Shown here piece by piece: positions 40,868-50,100 of a DNA stretch of 64,000 bases (the first letter of the stretch is position 1; every line of letters begins with the position of its first letter). The notes under the pieces are model-generated. The model made no database searches and was not told the origin of the DNA. It worked only from the letters and a program-made list of their open reading frames with translations. The stretch covers positions 62,001-126,000 of the forward strand of contig JBEHXV010000012.1 in the NCBI GenBank assembly GCA_048498515.1. Reading direction: 5' to 3'. The translations under genes and the position numbers were made by a program. Origin of the DNA: UBA4416 sp048498515. Lineage in GTDB: Bacteria > Bacteroidota > Bacteroidia > B-17B0 > Aurantibacillaceae.

Positions 40868-41664
40868 GCATAAACGATATCATATCATCCGGCTTGCTAG
40901 AAAGCTATGTTCTAGGTACTACCAGTGCCGATGAAAGCGCTATGATCCGTAGCTTATGTAAAGAACATCCTGAATTATTAAAAGAAATAGAATCCATAGA
41001 AGAGGCGCTGATTAAATACGCTTCAAAAAACAGCAAACCCTTTGATGGCAGGTTGAAAGAAACCATCAGCTCAAAACTACAATTCAATCACAGCCCAAAT
41101 ACCGGGAAGATCATTCCACTGCAAGCGGCGGTTCCATCCCTGAAAGTTTATAAAATTGGCATTGCCGCCGGTGTATTATTACTCATAGGCAGCGGCGTAT
41201 ATATTATCAATCTGCATCAGCAATTAGAAAAGCTCCACGGAGAAATTGCCGAATTAAGCGCAACAAGAAATTTTTTGGCAGATGAACTTAAGGTACAGCA
41301 AACTTCGTTAACAGTTGCAAACGAGCGGTTCCACATCCTATCAAATCCCAAAGTAAAAACCATTGCGCTCAATGGCATGAACAGCCTGGCCAACAAAGCC
41401 GCCCTGGTTCACTGGAATACTGAAACTAACGAGCTGTATTTTAACGCCTCCTCCTTACCCGCCCCAACAAATAAACAATACCAGCTTTGGGCAATTGTTG
41501 ATGGGAAACCGGTTGACGCGGGCGTGATCGATCTTCAGAACAGCACCGCATTTCAAAAAATGAAACAGGTAAGTGGTGCAAAAGCCTTTGCCGTAACTAT
41601 CGAATCGATAGGCGGCAGCACTACCCCATCATTAGATACCATGTGCCTGTTGGGAAATGTATAA
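40864..41664 (+). CDS. RskA-family anti-sigma factor
   Basis: A 266-residue protein with a GTG start overlapping the sigma gene's stop (GTGA). The N-terminus (SGLLESYVLGTTSADESAMI) is the cytosolic sigma-binding part, lacking the ZAS His-x3-Cys-x2-Cys motif. A membrane helix near 98-116 (IGIAAGVLLLIGSGVYII) leads to a coiled segment and the extracytoplasmic anti-sigma-K domain: AALVHWNTETNELYFNASSL, YQLWAIVDGKPVDAGVI and FAVTIESIGGSTTPSL. It should hold the sigma factor until proteolysis. The inducing signal is unknown. Confidence 0.92.
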   Translation: MSINDIISSGLLESYVLGTTSADESAMIRSLCKEHPELLKEIESIEEALIKYASKNSKPFDGRLKETISSKLQFNHSPNTGKIIPLQAAVPSLKVYKIGIAAGVLLLIGSGVYIINLHQQLEKLHGEIAELSATRNFLADELKVQQTSLTVANERFHILSNPKVKTIALNGMNSLANKAALVHWNTETNELYFNASSLPAPTNKQYQLWAIVDGKPVDAGVIDLQNSTAFQKMKQVSGAKAFAVTIESIGGSTTPSLDTMCLLGNV

Positions 41665-41683
41665 GCCGAATTTCTTTACAAGA

Positions 41684-41719
41684 AAAAAGCCTTACCCGCC
41701 AATGGCGGGTAAGGCTTTT
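41684..41719. terminator. Bidirectional terminator
   Basis: A 15-pair stem aaaagccttacccgcc / ggcgggtaaggctttt around aat, with A and T runs. It ends the anti-sigma gene and the oppositely oriented 944-residue protein gene. Confidence 0.93.
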
Positions 41720-41736
41720 CAATTTCGGGCATTTTT

Positions 41737-44571
41737 TTACCTGAAAATATTTACGGTTCCCTGGTAATCATAGGTTTTCGCATCCAATCCTGACGCTTTT
41801 ATGATGTAGAAATAAGTTCCATCATCCGCATCAGCGCCGCTTTTGGTTTTTCCATCCCATTTCATGGTACCATTTGTTGTGGCCTCATATACTTTTTTAC
41901 CCCAACGGTCAAAAACGGTCATCGATATTTCGCCAAGGTTAATGGCGCTTAATACAAACTCATCATTGGCCCTGTCGCCATTTGGTGTAAATACATTAGG
42001 GATGGTTAAGAACGATACCAGCTCAACATGAATAACCCTTACGGCTGTATCGCGGCAATAACCTTTTACAGCGGTTAACACCACGCCATAATCTCCCTGC
42101 CAGTTAAATGTGGTTGCCCCATGAAGAGTGGTGTCCATTGGAGAGCCGTTCATGTAATTCCATGTATAATAGTCGGCAATGGTAGTGCTCGTATTGGTAA
42201 AAGTAACCGGCAACGGCATTAAACCACTGTAAGGATCTGCGATAAAAGACGCATCTATCTCTTCGTGACTTACAGAATAAGTTGTGGTGGTTGTACACCC
42301 ATTAGCCGCGTTTTTCACAACAACAGTATACGTTCCGACATCCGATACATAATAAACGTTGCTGGTAGATGTTGGCACAGCTGTCCAGGTGTAAGTATAA
42401 GGCCCGCCACCCGAACCGTTAACCGTTAATGCAAGGCTATCGGTTGAACATGGAATAACGGTTGAAGGCGATGTAATGCTCGCGCCTACAACTGTATTGC
42501 TGCTGATAGTGAATACCGATTGGGTTGAACAACCTCCCGGAATTTCAACATTTGAGGTATAAGTGCCGGCTGTAGTGAAAACAAACGGATTGGTTGTAGT
42601 TGTTCCCGCGCTGCTGATCCAGGTAATGTTAGTGCCCGGACTTGCACTGGTAGTAGCCTGTATGGAAGTTGTGATGCAGGTTAAGTTGGTAATGTTTGGA
42701 CTTGTGACAACAGTCATTGAAGGCACAACGGATTGCACCGTGTAGGTACTTTTACAACCCGTGCTCAAATTGGTAGCTGTTAATGTAAATACACCCGACG
42801 CGTTGGATACCCCCGGATTACTCACAGGACTTGGCGGACTCGTAGGTGCCAGCCAGCCTAAAGCTATGCCCGGCGATGATTGTGCGCTTAAGGTTGCCGT
42901 GGTGGCATTACACAATAAGGTGTAGGTAGCTACCGGCAAAACAACGTTGTTGGTTATGGTTACAGGCACCGTAGCTGTACAGCTGCTCACTGTATTTGTA
43001 ACAACACATGAAAAGGTACCCGGAGCATTAACCGTAAAACTTGGGACAGCAGTATGTGTCCATACAGCCGTGGTATTGGTGGCTGTTTGAGCACTTATTG
43101 TTAATGATGGTGACGAACAGGTAAGGATACCGCTTACAGGAGTAATAGTATAGGTAGGACCATCTGTAAAGCTGGCTATCGATAAAATGGTATTTCCCCT
43201 GCAACCAAAGGTATCAACTACAGTAACCGTATAATCCGTTCCCGGTGATAAACCATTTGCTGTATACGACGAGGATGCCGCTGGCGACCAGTTGTAGGTG
43301 AAAGGCGGTGTTCCGCTGCTTACATTTACAGTACCCGAGCCGGTGGCATTTGTACAGGTAGCCTGGGCCGTAACATTGGTAATGGTTGGATTTGGTGTCA
43401 CGTGCAGGATCATGTATTTAATGGTTGGCCCAAAGCAGCTTCCGTCGGGCGACATGGTTAATGTATAAGTACCCGGTGTATTTGTAGACATTGACTGGGT
43501 TGTTACACCCGAAACACCACTTCCCGGAGGACCTTCCCATAAATAAGGGCCCAGGCCTGTTGGAGCGGTAATTGCCGCCGATATCGATCCGCAGGTAGAA
43601 ACATTGATAGGTGTTTGAGGAGTCGCGTCAAAAATGGTCCCGTTCAGGTCTATTTCCAGGGGATTGCAACGGCAATCGATATAAGAGTAACCGTAGTGCC
43701 CTCCTTGTCCGCAATCCATAACCGTAATTTGTACCGTAATAAAAGAACCGATGTACGGGCTTAAGTCAATTGTCTGGGTTTTCCATCCCCTGTAAAAACC
43801 TTGCGTGAAACCGGAAGTATAGGCATGCCATGTTGTATCGGCCGGATTGATAGGACAGCACTGGCTTGGCGCGTTAAACGCCAGGTAAGGGCAGGAAAGC
43901 GCATTGCCCGCGCTATCTTTTAAGTTAATTACAAGGCCCGGCTGGTCAACACAGCAGTGGTTCGTAGCAGGATCACTGTTTAAAACCGACGCGGATGCAA
44001 TTTGAAAAATAGCGTTGGCCGAACTTACCATGAAAGACTGTTCGATCCTGTTCACAACCGAACCTGTATTCACATCATTAACCCGCGCAACTTTGCTGCC
44101 CGGGAAAGGAGAATTGATAGGAAGGCTAGGTACAACAGGGTCAAAAATCCCAGGGCCTGAGTTAACAACCGCCGATGCTGCCGCGCCATTAGTAGGGCAG
44201 CAGCCTGCCATGGTTACACAATCGGTAATGGAACCGCTTGAGGTGGTCCAGCCCGAAAAGGCTACAGGGTCCTCAAAACCCATGTTGGTGCAGGCCGGCT
44301 GAATTACCGTAGTTCCCGAAGTTTTAAACACCGGTTCGTGGCTATGAGAATGGTAATATTTTTCATGAATGAACTCTTTTTTAGCTATTGCCAGGTGGTG
44401 CTTTAATGCTTCTGCTGAGCAGCCATTAAAGGTCGCTTTCTGAATAAAACCCTTTTCGTTAAATCCTTTTAAAGAATCATTGTTAGACAGGTAGCCAACC
44501 GGCATTTGTGCCTTTAAACTTATGGCCGATAAAACCAAAACTGTAAAAGCTGAGAGTAAACGGTGAGTCAT
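41737..44571 (-). CDS. Large secreted T9SS type B protein with PKD and SprB-like domains
   Basis: A 944-residue protein with a signal peptide ending near residue 21. It begins with a galactose-binding-like domain (GFEDPVAFSGWTTSSGSITD, VNRIEQSFMVS, FITVQITVMDCGQGGHYGYSYID, from about 95 to 285) containing several cysteines. Ig/SprB-like repeats follow from about 290 to 740 (NPTITNVTAQATCTNATGSG, TPPFTYNWSPA). A PKD domain is near 790-850 (PVTFTNTSTTIADYYTWNYM). The chain ends in a type B sorting domain (IPNVFTPNGDRANDEF, MTVFDRWGKKVYEA). It is therefore a surface or secreted protein exported by T9SS. The galactose-binding-like fold is inferred from strand pattern only. Confidence 0.85.
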   Translation of the reverse strand: MTHRLLSAFTVLVLSAISLKAQMPVGYLSNNDSLKGFNEKGFIQKATFNGCSAEALKHHLAIAKKEFIHEKYYHSHSHEPVFKTSGTTVIQPACTNMGFEDPVAFSGWTTSSGSITDCVTMAGCCPTNGAAASAVVNSGPGIFDPVVPSLPINSPFPGSKVARVNDVNTGSVVNRIEQSFMVSSANAIFQIASASVLNSDPATNHCCVDQPGLVINLKDSAGNALSCPYLAFNAPSQCCPINPADTTWHAYTSGFTQGFYRGWKTQTIDLSPYIGSFITVQITVMDCGQGGHYGYSYIDCRCNPLEIDLNGTIFDATPQTPINVSTCGSISAAITAPTGLGPYLWEGPPGSGVSGVTTQSMSTNTPGTYTLTMSPDGSCFGPTIKYMILHVTPNPTITNVTAQATCTNATGSGTVNVSSGTPPFTYNWSPAASSSYTANGLSPGTDYTVTVVDTFGCRGNTILSIASFTDGPTYTITPVSGILTCSSPSLTISAQTATNTTAVWTHTAVPSFTVNAPGTFSCVVTNTVSSCTATVPVTITNNVVLPVATYTLLCNATTATLSAQSSPGIALGWLAPTSPPSPVSNPGVSNASGVFTLTATNLSTGCKSTYTVQSVVPSMTVVTSPNITNLTCITTSIQATTSASPGTNITWISSAGTTTTNPFVFTTAGTYTSNVEIPGGCSTQSVFTISSNTVVGASITSPSTVIPCSTDSLALTVNGSGGGPYTYTWTAVPTSTSNVYYVSDVGTYTVVVKNAANGCTTTTTYSVSHEEIDASFIADPYSGLMPLPVTFTNTSTTIADYYTWNYMNGSPMDTTLHGATTFNWQGDYGVVLTAVKGYCRDTAVRVIHVELVSFLTIPNVFTPNGDRANDEFVLSAINLGEISMTVFDRWGKKVYEATTNGTMKWDGKTKSGADADDGTYFYIIKASGLDAKTYDYQGTVNIFR

Positions 44572-44714
44572 GTTTAGGTGTTTAGGTGTATAAATAGGTA
44601 ACTAATATATTAATTTATTATTAATAAAAATGGAATATTTCATATAATTTAGTGGATGGAATTATTGATTGAGTAAAGCAGTTAAATTCCCTGCATTATT
44701 GGAGGCAAAAAACA

Positions 44715-45737
44715 TCAGTTATCGGCCCATACCTTGGTACCTTCGCTGCAGTTTTTACAAATATCGATCTCCTGCCTCGATCTCAGGATGGATTGCCTGA
44801 AATCCTGGTATTTGTAGGAATACCATAATTCCTTAAATGTTTGTTGTTTCAAATCGCCCAGCTGGTGTTTGGCATCTTTATCAAAGCAGCAAGGCACCAC
44901 TACCCCATCCCATGTCACCACACAACTGCTCCACATGCGCCAGCACTGGTTCAGCAACTTGTTTTTAATGGCGTAAGTCCCGTCGGCCCGTTTTTTATAG
45001 CGGCTGTAAGTTTCATTTGTTGGGATCAAGGGGTTTCCATTTTCAAAATCATAGACCTGCGCGGTTTTAAAAACTACTTCATCAACCCCTAATTCTTCCG
45101 CCAGTTTTTGCACCTCGTCCAACTGATGCTCATTAGGCCTCACCACCAGGAACTGGAAAACGAGGTGCGGAGTGCTGCTTTTAAATTCTTTTTTGGCAGC
45201 CACTATGTTTTTAGTCCCCTCTATCACCTTTTGCAGCTGCCCTCCCACCCTGTATTGCTCATAGGTTTCCTGGGTGGTACCATCAATGGAAATGATGAGA
45301 CGGTCGAGCTTGCTTTCAACGGTTCTTTTGGCCTGTTCTTTCGTAAGGTAATGCGCGTTGGTAGAGGTGGATGTGTAAATTCCCTTATCTGAGGCATACT
45401 TTACCATCTCTAAAAAATTAGGGTTCAGGTACGGCTCACCCTGGAAATAAAAGGTAAGATAGATCAGTTCTTTGTACACCGAATCGATGGTCGATTTAAA
45501 AAATGCAGGTTCCAGCATCCCAATTGGCCGTGTAAACTGCCGCAGTCCACTCGGGCATTCAGGGCAGCGCAGGTTGCAACTCGTAGTTGGCTCAATGGCC
45601 ATGCTGATGGGAAAGCCCTTTGCCGAAGATTTTTTTTGTGACCTCGAAACATGGTAGCTTATCCATACCCTGAATGCATTGACCAGTTTGCGAAACGTAA
45701 GTTTTTTGGCTAGCTGAATATGATTGGAGAAAGACAC
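44715..45737 (-). CDS. Radical SAM/SPASM-domain protein
   Basis: A 340-residue protein with a GTG start. The iron-sulfur motif is EPTTSCNLRCPECPSG (C-x3-C-x2-C), which binds the radical cluster, and GEPYLNPNFLEMV and LDRLIISIDGTTQETYEQYR are further core motifs. The SPASM end has CWRMWSSCVVTWDGVVVPCCFD and ICKNCSEG, for auxiliary clusters. The frame is open to an ATG at 45806, but that extension is rich in Cys and aliphatic residues unlike the family, and the -7 box TATCTTTG at 45743-45750 lies inside it. It is divergent from kynureninase. The substrate is unknown; many relatives modify peptides or act on lipid or sugar precursors. Confidence 0.85.
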   Translation of the reverse strand: MSFSNHIQLAKKLTFRKLVNAFRVWISYHVSRSQKKSSAKGFPISMAIEPTTSCNLRCPECPSGLRQFTRPIGMLEPAFFKSTIDSVYKELIYLTFYFQGEPYLNPNFLEMVKYASDKGIYTSTSTNAHYLTKEQAKRTVESKLDRLIISIDGTTQETYEQYRVGGQLQKVIEGTKNIVAAKKEFKSSTPHLVFQFLVVRPNEHQLDEVQKLAEELGVDEVVFKTAQVYDFENGNPLIPTNETYSRYKKRADGTYAIKNKLLNQCWRMWSSCVVTWDGVVVPCCFDKDAKHQLGDLKQQTFKELWYSYKYQDFRQSILRSRQEIDICKNCSEGTKVWADN

Positions 45738-45742
45738 TGAAT

Positions 45743-45750
45743 CAAAGATA
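45743..45750 (-). promoter_or_regulatory. Housekeeping -7 element of the radical SAM gene
   Basis: Minus-strand TATCTTTG, five bases before the GTG start. A nearly leaderless mRNA is implied. No clear TTTG at -33. Confidence 0.4.
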
Positions 45751-45855
45751 AAGATTAAAATTAATACAGGGATACGCAGAAAGCAATAGCAGCAAGCGCA
45801 TTCCATGAAATTAGAATTTATTGTTAAATTTAGGCACTTTTATCTCAAGCCATCA

Positions 45856-47121
45856 ATGACAACTTTCACCAACAGCCTCGCATTTGCAAAAGAGCTCGAC
45901 GCTAAAGATCCATTGCATACTTACCGTAACCGCTTTCACATGCCACAGCACAATGGTGCCGACATGGTTTATTTTACCGGAAACTCCCTGGGGCTGCAGC
46001 CAAAAACCACCAAAGACTATATACAACAGGAACTGGACGACTGGGCCAAATTTGGCGTGGAAGGTCATTTTTTGGCTAAAAATCCCTGGTTGAGCTACCA
46101 TGAGATCTTAACCGATAAAACAGCGAAGATTGTTGGAGCGCTACCATCGGAAGTGGTGATGATGAACCAGCTCACCGTTAACCTGCATTTACTAATGGTA
46201 TCGTTTTACCGACCTACCAAACAGCGTTATAAGATTTTATGCGAGGCAAAAGCGTTCCCCAGCGACCAGTATGCCCTGCAATCACAGGTAAAGTTCCATG
46301 GTTTGAGCATAGAAGATGCTTTAGTAGAAATTGCACCACGTGAAGGCGAATACGAAGTAAGACACGAAGATATTTACAAAGCCATTGAAGATCATAAAGA
46401 CTCGCTGGCTCTTATCATGATTGGCGGCGTTAATTATTTCAGCGGGCAGGTGTTTGACATGAAAGCCATTACCGAAGCCGGTCACAAAGCCGGCGCTATT
46501 GTTGGCTTTGATCTGGCACATGGTGCCGGAAACTTAAAACTGGCCCTGCACGATTGGAATGTGGATTTTGCAGCCTGGTGTTCTTACAAATATTTAAATG
46601 CCGGACCTGGTAGCGTAGCAGGTGCTTTTGTTCACGAAAAACATCATAAGAACACCGATTTGCCTTTGTTTGCTGGTTGGTGGGGCCACGATAAGGAAAC
46701 CCGTTTTAAAATGGACAGGGAATTTATTCCCATTCAATCGGTTGAACGCTGGCAGCTAAGCAACGCGCCCGTTCTGTCAATGGCTGCTTACAAAGCTTCG
46801 CTCGATATTTTTGATGAAGTGGGCATGGATAAGCTCAATGTCAAAAGTAAAGAATTGACTGCTTACCTGGAATTTATCATTGGCGAGATCAACAAACAAA
46901 AAAACAACTGCCTCGAAATTATTACACCAAAAGCCAACCGTGGCTGCCAGATAAGCATTGTAGCCCATGGCCAGGGAAAAGCACTGTACAATAAACTGAT
47001 TGAAAATGGTGTGATTCCCGATTGGAGAGAACCCAACGTGATACGCTGCGCGCCGGTACCATTGTATAATTCATTTGAAGACATTTATAGGTTTGGTGAG
47101 ATTTTGTTGAGGCTGTTGTAA
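45856..47121 (+). CDS. kynU: Kynureninase
   Basis: A 421-residue PLP enzyme that cleaves kynurenine or 3-hydroxykynurenine to anthranilate or 3-hydroxyanthranilate plus alanine. VYFTGNSLGLQPKTT and GVEGHFLAKNPWLSYHE form the N-terminal family motif; VGFDLAHGAGNLKLALHDW precedes the cofactor lysine in WCSYKYLNAGPGSVAG, and FAGWWGHDKETRFKM follows. The ATG at 45856 is preferred; the open frame from 45805 overlaps the divergent gene and contains a TAAATTTA promoter-like box. No other kynurenine-pathway gene is in the window, so the pathway (NAD synthesis or Trp breakdown) cannot be fixed. Confidence 0.96.
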   Translation: MTTFTNSLAFAKELDAKDPLHTYRNRFHMPQHNGADMVYFTGNSLGLQPKTTKDYIQQELDDWAKFGVEGHFLAKNPWLSYHEILTDKTAKIVGALPSEVVMMNQLTVNLHLLMVSFYRPTKQRYKILCEAKAFPSDQYALQSQVKFHGLSIEDALVEIAPREGEYEVRHEDIYKAIEDHKDSLALIMIGGVNYFSGQVFDMKAITEAGHKAGAIVGFDLAHGAGNLKLALHDWNVDFAAWCSYKYLNAGPGSVAGAFVHEKHHKNTDLPLFAGWWGHDKETRFKMDREFIPIQSVERWQLSNAPVLSMAAYKASLDIFDEVGMDKLNVKSKELTAYLEFIIGEINKQKNNCLEIITPKANRGCQISIVAHGQGKALYNKLIENGVIPDWREPNVIRCAPVPLYNSFEDIYRFGEILLRLL

Positions 47122-47141
47122 CAAAAATTAAAATGCCGCTT

Positions 47142-47224
47142 CGTCATCGCGAGGAGGTACGACGAAGCGATCTCAAACATAGCTTTACTAAATTGAGATT
47201 GCTTCGCTAACGCTCGCAATGACG
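47142..47224. repeat. Dispersed-type hairpin repeat
   Basis: cgtcatcgcgag at the left pairs with ctcgcaatgacg at the right, and gaagcgatctcaa with ttgagattgcttc inside. The sequence resembles the well-known family with CGTCATTGCGAG ends that occurs in many copies in unrelated bacteria. It fills most of the gap between kynU and the GDSL gene and could also end kynU transcripts. Confidence 0.75.
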
Positions 47225-47225
47225 C

Positions 47226-47261
47226 TTATGTCATACTGAGCGGGATTGAAGTGTGACATAA
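47226..47261. repeat. Second hairpin repeat
   Basis: ttatgtca / tgacataa around tactgagcgggattgaagtg. The tactgagcgggattgaag core resembles another widespread repeat (TGTCATACTGAGC...). It abuts the previous repeat. Confidence 0.65.
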
Positions 47262-47306
47262 TAGTGGGTAAAAAATCCAGCGAAAGCCCCTCTTCGTAAA
47301 TAAACC

Positions 47307-47978
47307 ATGATAAAAACAATCACTCTATTATCCTGTTTATTGATGAGCCTGTTTATTCAAACCGAAAAAACCCCGCTTAAGTACATTGCCTTTGGCGATT
47401 CCTATACCATTTGCACCGGTACGTCAAGCGATGAGCAGCACTGGCCAAATAATTTAGCCAAACATTTAACCGAAGGCGGCATTACAACAACACTTATCTC
47501 CAACCCATCCCGCAATGGTTTCAGCACCCAAAACCTTATTGACCATGAGTTGCCTCTGTTAAAGAATACCACCATTGATTTTGCCACTTTATTAATTGGC
47601 GTGAACGATTGGGTAAGAGTGGTTGACATTAACACCTATCACAAAAACCTGAACCTTTGCATTGATGAGATTCAAAAAAAGCTAAGCAATAAAAAACACC
47701 TTATTTTGCTTACCATTCCCGATTTTGGCGTTACACCACAAGGCGCCTTGTATGGCAGTGGAAGAAATATTTCGGCGGGCATTTCCGAATTCAATAATAT
47801 TATTAAAAGCGAAGCTAAAAAGAGAGGACTGGTTTGCGTAGACCTTTATCCTGTATCGCTGCAAATGAAAAACAATAAAGATCTTGTAGCTGCCGACGGC
47901 CTTCATCCTTCGGCTAAAGAATATGCCATTTGGGAGAACCTGATTTTACCTGAAGCCAAAAAACTGCTCACAAATTAA
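47307..47978 (+). CDS. SGNH/GDSL hydrolase
   Basis: A 223-residue protein with a signal peptide (MIKTITLLSCLLMSLFIQ). The four family blocks are present. Block I is YIAFGDSYTICTG with the nucleophile Ser, the Gly block is NPSRNGFSTQNLIDHELPLL, and block III is LLIGVNDWVRV with Asn. Block V, ADGLHPSAKEYAIW, carries the Asp/His pair. It is probably an esterase or lipase acting outside the cytoplasm; the substrate is not evident. It stands alone, downstream of two hairpin repeats. Confidence 0.88.
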   Translation: MIKTITLLSCLLMSLFIQTEKTPLKYIAFGDSYTICTGTSSDEQHWPNNLAKHLTEGGITTTLISNPSRNGFSTQNLIDHELPLLKNTTIDFATLLIGVNDWVRVVDINTYHKNLNLCIDEIQKKLSNKKHLILLTIPDFGVTPQGALYGSGRNISAGISEFNNIIKSEAKKRGLVCVDLYPVSLQMKNNKDLVAADGLHPSAKEYAIWENLILPEAKKLLTN

Positions 47979-48024
47979 TGAATGGGCTGCATATTTTTAG
48001 TACTTTAGTAAGGCAATACTCCCT

Positions 48025-50034
48025 ATGCGCTTAACTAAAATAGTATTTCTTTTTTTTGTTTGCACCTCAGTGTGTGTAAGCGGTTTTGCGCAACAAGCAA
48101 CTTTCGACAGCTTAAAGAAATTGTTGCCCAAAACCACTGCAGCTCAAAAACGTGCCGCGCTTTTAATGGATATTGCCAAAAGCATTTACAATGCCATTCC
48201 CGACTCTTCTATCGGTTATTGCGAACAGGCTGAAAAGCTAAGTAAAAGCAATAACCTTGAAGTAGAAGAAGCTTACTCCCTGCATTGCGAATGCCGCTAC
48301 CTGCTTTTAAAAGGCGATTTGAAAAGCACCATCGAAAAACTGAACAAAGCCATTTCCCTGTTTGAAAAACATAAAGAACAAAAAGGCCTTGCAAAGGCTT
48401 ATTCACTCAAATCAATTGCCCTTGCACGACTCGATAAAAATGATGAAAGACTGGAGTATTTACTAAAAGCAAAAAACATTTATGGTGAAGCAAAAGATGA
48501 GGAGGGCTTATCCCATGTCATGTTAAACCTCGCCGATGCTTATATTGATGTTAAGAGGTACGATGAAGCGATCAGGGAACTGGAAGAACGTTCTAAACTG
48601 GCCATTAAAGATAACGGCGCTGAGTTTTACGCGGAGAACCACTATGGGCACATTTATTACGACCTGGATAAAACCGATGAGGCTATTACGCATTATAAAA
48701 AAGCAACCGAAATTGCCCACCGCTATAAAATGCTCGACAGCGAGATCACCGGTTTAACACATATTGCCGAGTGCTATCAAAAAAAGAAAGATCATTTAGT
48801 AGCCAGGGGCTACTATTTTCAAGCATTGGACCTTGCCAGGCAACACCATTTGATGGTAGAGGAAGCCGACGCCTTAAAGGGAATGACCAACGTGTATGAG
48901 GCCGACCAGGATTTTAAGAATGCTTACCATTCACTCAAACAGTATAAAACCATCCAGGACTCCATTTTCAACATCGAAAAAGTGAAGAGTATCAATGACA
49001 TTGAACATAAATTGCAATTAACCGAAAAAGAAAAGATCATTGCAGAGCAAAACCTGGCCCTTGAAAAAGAAAAGGTGGAGCTGGCCTCTTCAAAAACAAA
49101 AGGCCTGATGCTGGTAGCCGGCCTGGTGATCGTCGGCATTGCTTTTATGTTCCTTTTCTATTATAACCGCCGCACAACCAGGTTGTTTTCTCTCATTAAA
49201 AAACAAAAAACTGAAGTCGAGATCCAGAAAGAGATCATTGAACTAAAGAACAAGGAAGTGATGGATTCCATTACTTATGCCCGCTACATACAGGGCAGCA
49301 TGTTGCCGTCCGAAAAATCAATGAATGCCTTGTTTAAGGAAAATTTTGTGCTGTATAAACCTAAAGACATTGTGGCCGGCGATTTTTACTGGACCGAATC
49401 TATTGACAACAAAACTTTTTTACTGGTAGGAGATTGTACAGGCCATGGCGTGCCCGGCGCTATGGTAAGCATTGTTGCCTGCAATGCCATTAACAGGGCT
49501 GTAAAAGAATTTAAACTAACCGACCCGGCGCTTATTTTTGATAAGGTGAATGACCTGATGCAGGAAACCTTCTCGAAAAGCGATTATGAAGTAAAGGATG
49601 GCATGGACGCGGCCTTATGCGTGGTTGATCGCAGCACTATGAAGCTGCATATTGCCGCAGCCTATAACCCGGTATGGATTGTGAGTCCTCCGGCCATTAA
49701 AACCGAGCTTTGGGAAGAGTCGTGGAAGCTTTCGCAAGTTACAGCCGACAAACAACCTATTGGAAAGTTTGAGGAGAAAGTTGTGCCTTTTCAGCTAAAA
49801 ACAGTTGGCATTGAAAAGGGAGAGATGATCTACCTGTTTACCGATGGCTATGCCGACCAGTTTGGCGGACCTAAAGGCAAAAAATTCAAATACAAGCAAT
49901 TCCAGGAAGTGCTTACCAAAGTGGCGCAGTTCCCCGCGCCCGAACAAAAAGACATATTGAACAGCACCATTGAGAATTGGCGTGGAAAGCTCGACCAGGT
50001 GGATGACATCCTGGTTGTTGGCATAAGGGTTTAA
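48025..50034 (+). CDS. TPR-containing membrane SpoIIE-type serine phosphatase
   Basis: A 669-residue protein. A signal peptide (residues 1-22) is followed by six or so TPR units (about 60-330; EAYSLHCECRYLLLKGDLKS, YAENHYGHIYYDLDKTDEA, AYHSLKQYKTIQ). A coiled-coil leads to a membrane helix (GLMLVAGLVIVGIAFMFLFYY, 360-380). The cytosolic C-terminal half is a PP2C-like SpoIIE domain: YARYIQGSMLPSEK, PKDIVAGDFYW with the metal-binding Asp, VGDCTGHGVPGAMVSI, DGMDAALCVVD and YLFTDGYADQFGG. It senses through the periplasmic TPRs and dephosphorylates a partner inside. A TACTTTAG -7-like box lies at 48001-48008. The partner is unknown. Confidence 0.92.
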   Translation: MRLTKIVFLFFVCTSVCVSGFAQQATFDSLKKLLPKTTAAQKRAALLMDIAKSIYNAIPDSSIGYCEQAEKLSKSNNLEVEEAYSLHCECRYLLLKGDLKSTIEKLNKAISLFEKHKEQKGLAKAYSLKSIALARLDKNDERLEYLLKAKNIYGEAKDEEGLSHVMLNLADAYIDVKRYDEAIRELEERSKLAIKDNGAEFYAENHYGHIYYDLDKTDEAITHYKKATEIAHRYKMLDSEITGLTHIAECYQKKKDHLVARGYYFQALDLARQHHLMVEEADALKGMTNVYEADQDFKNAYHSLKQYKTIQDSIFNIEKVKSINDIEHKLQLTEKEKIIAEQNLALEKEKVELASSKTKGLMLVAGLVIVGIAFMFLFYYNRRTTRLFSLIKKQKTEVEIQKEIIELKNKEVMDSITYARYIQGSMLPSEKSMNALFKENFVLYKPKDIVAGDFYWTESIDNKTFLLVGDCTGHGVPGAMVSIVACNAINRAVKEFKLTDPALIFDKVNDLMQETFSKSDYEVKDGMDAALCVVDRSTMKLHIAAAYNPVWIVSPPAIKTELWEESWKLSQVTADKQPIGKFEEKVVPFQLKTVGIEKGEMIYLFTDGYADQFGGPKGKKFKYKQFQEVLTKVAQFPAPEQKDILNSTIENWRGKLDQVDDILVVGIRV

Positions 50035-50083
50035 AGGCCGAAATTCCCGTTTATTTTTCGGGAAGCTATCGGGAAATAATGCT

Positions 50084-50091
50084 TAAATTTG
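50084..50091 (+). promoter_or_regulatory. Housekeeping -7 element of tatC
   Basis: TAAATTTG (TAnnTTTG) nine bases before the ATG. A small hairpin ttcccg / cggga (50044-50064) just upstream may end the phosphatase mRNA. A TTTC in place of TTTG is the nearest -33 match. Confidence 0.45.
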
Positions 50092-50100
50092 CCACCTGTT

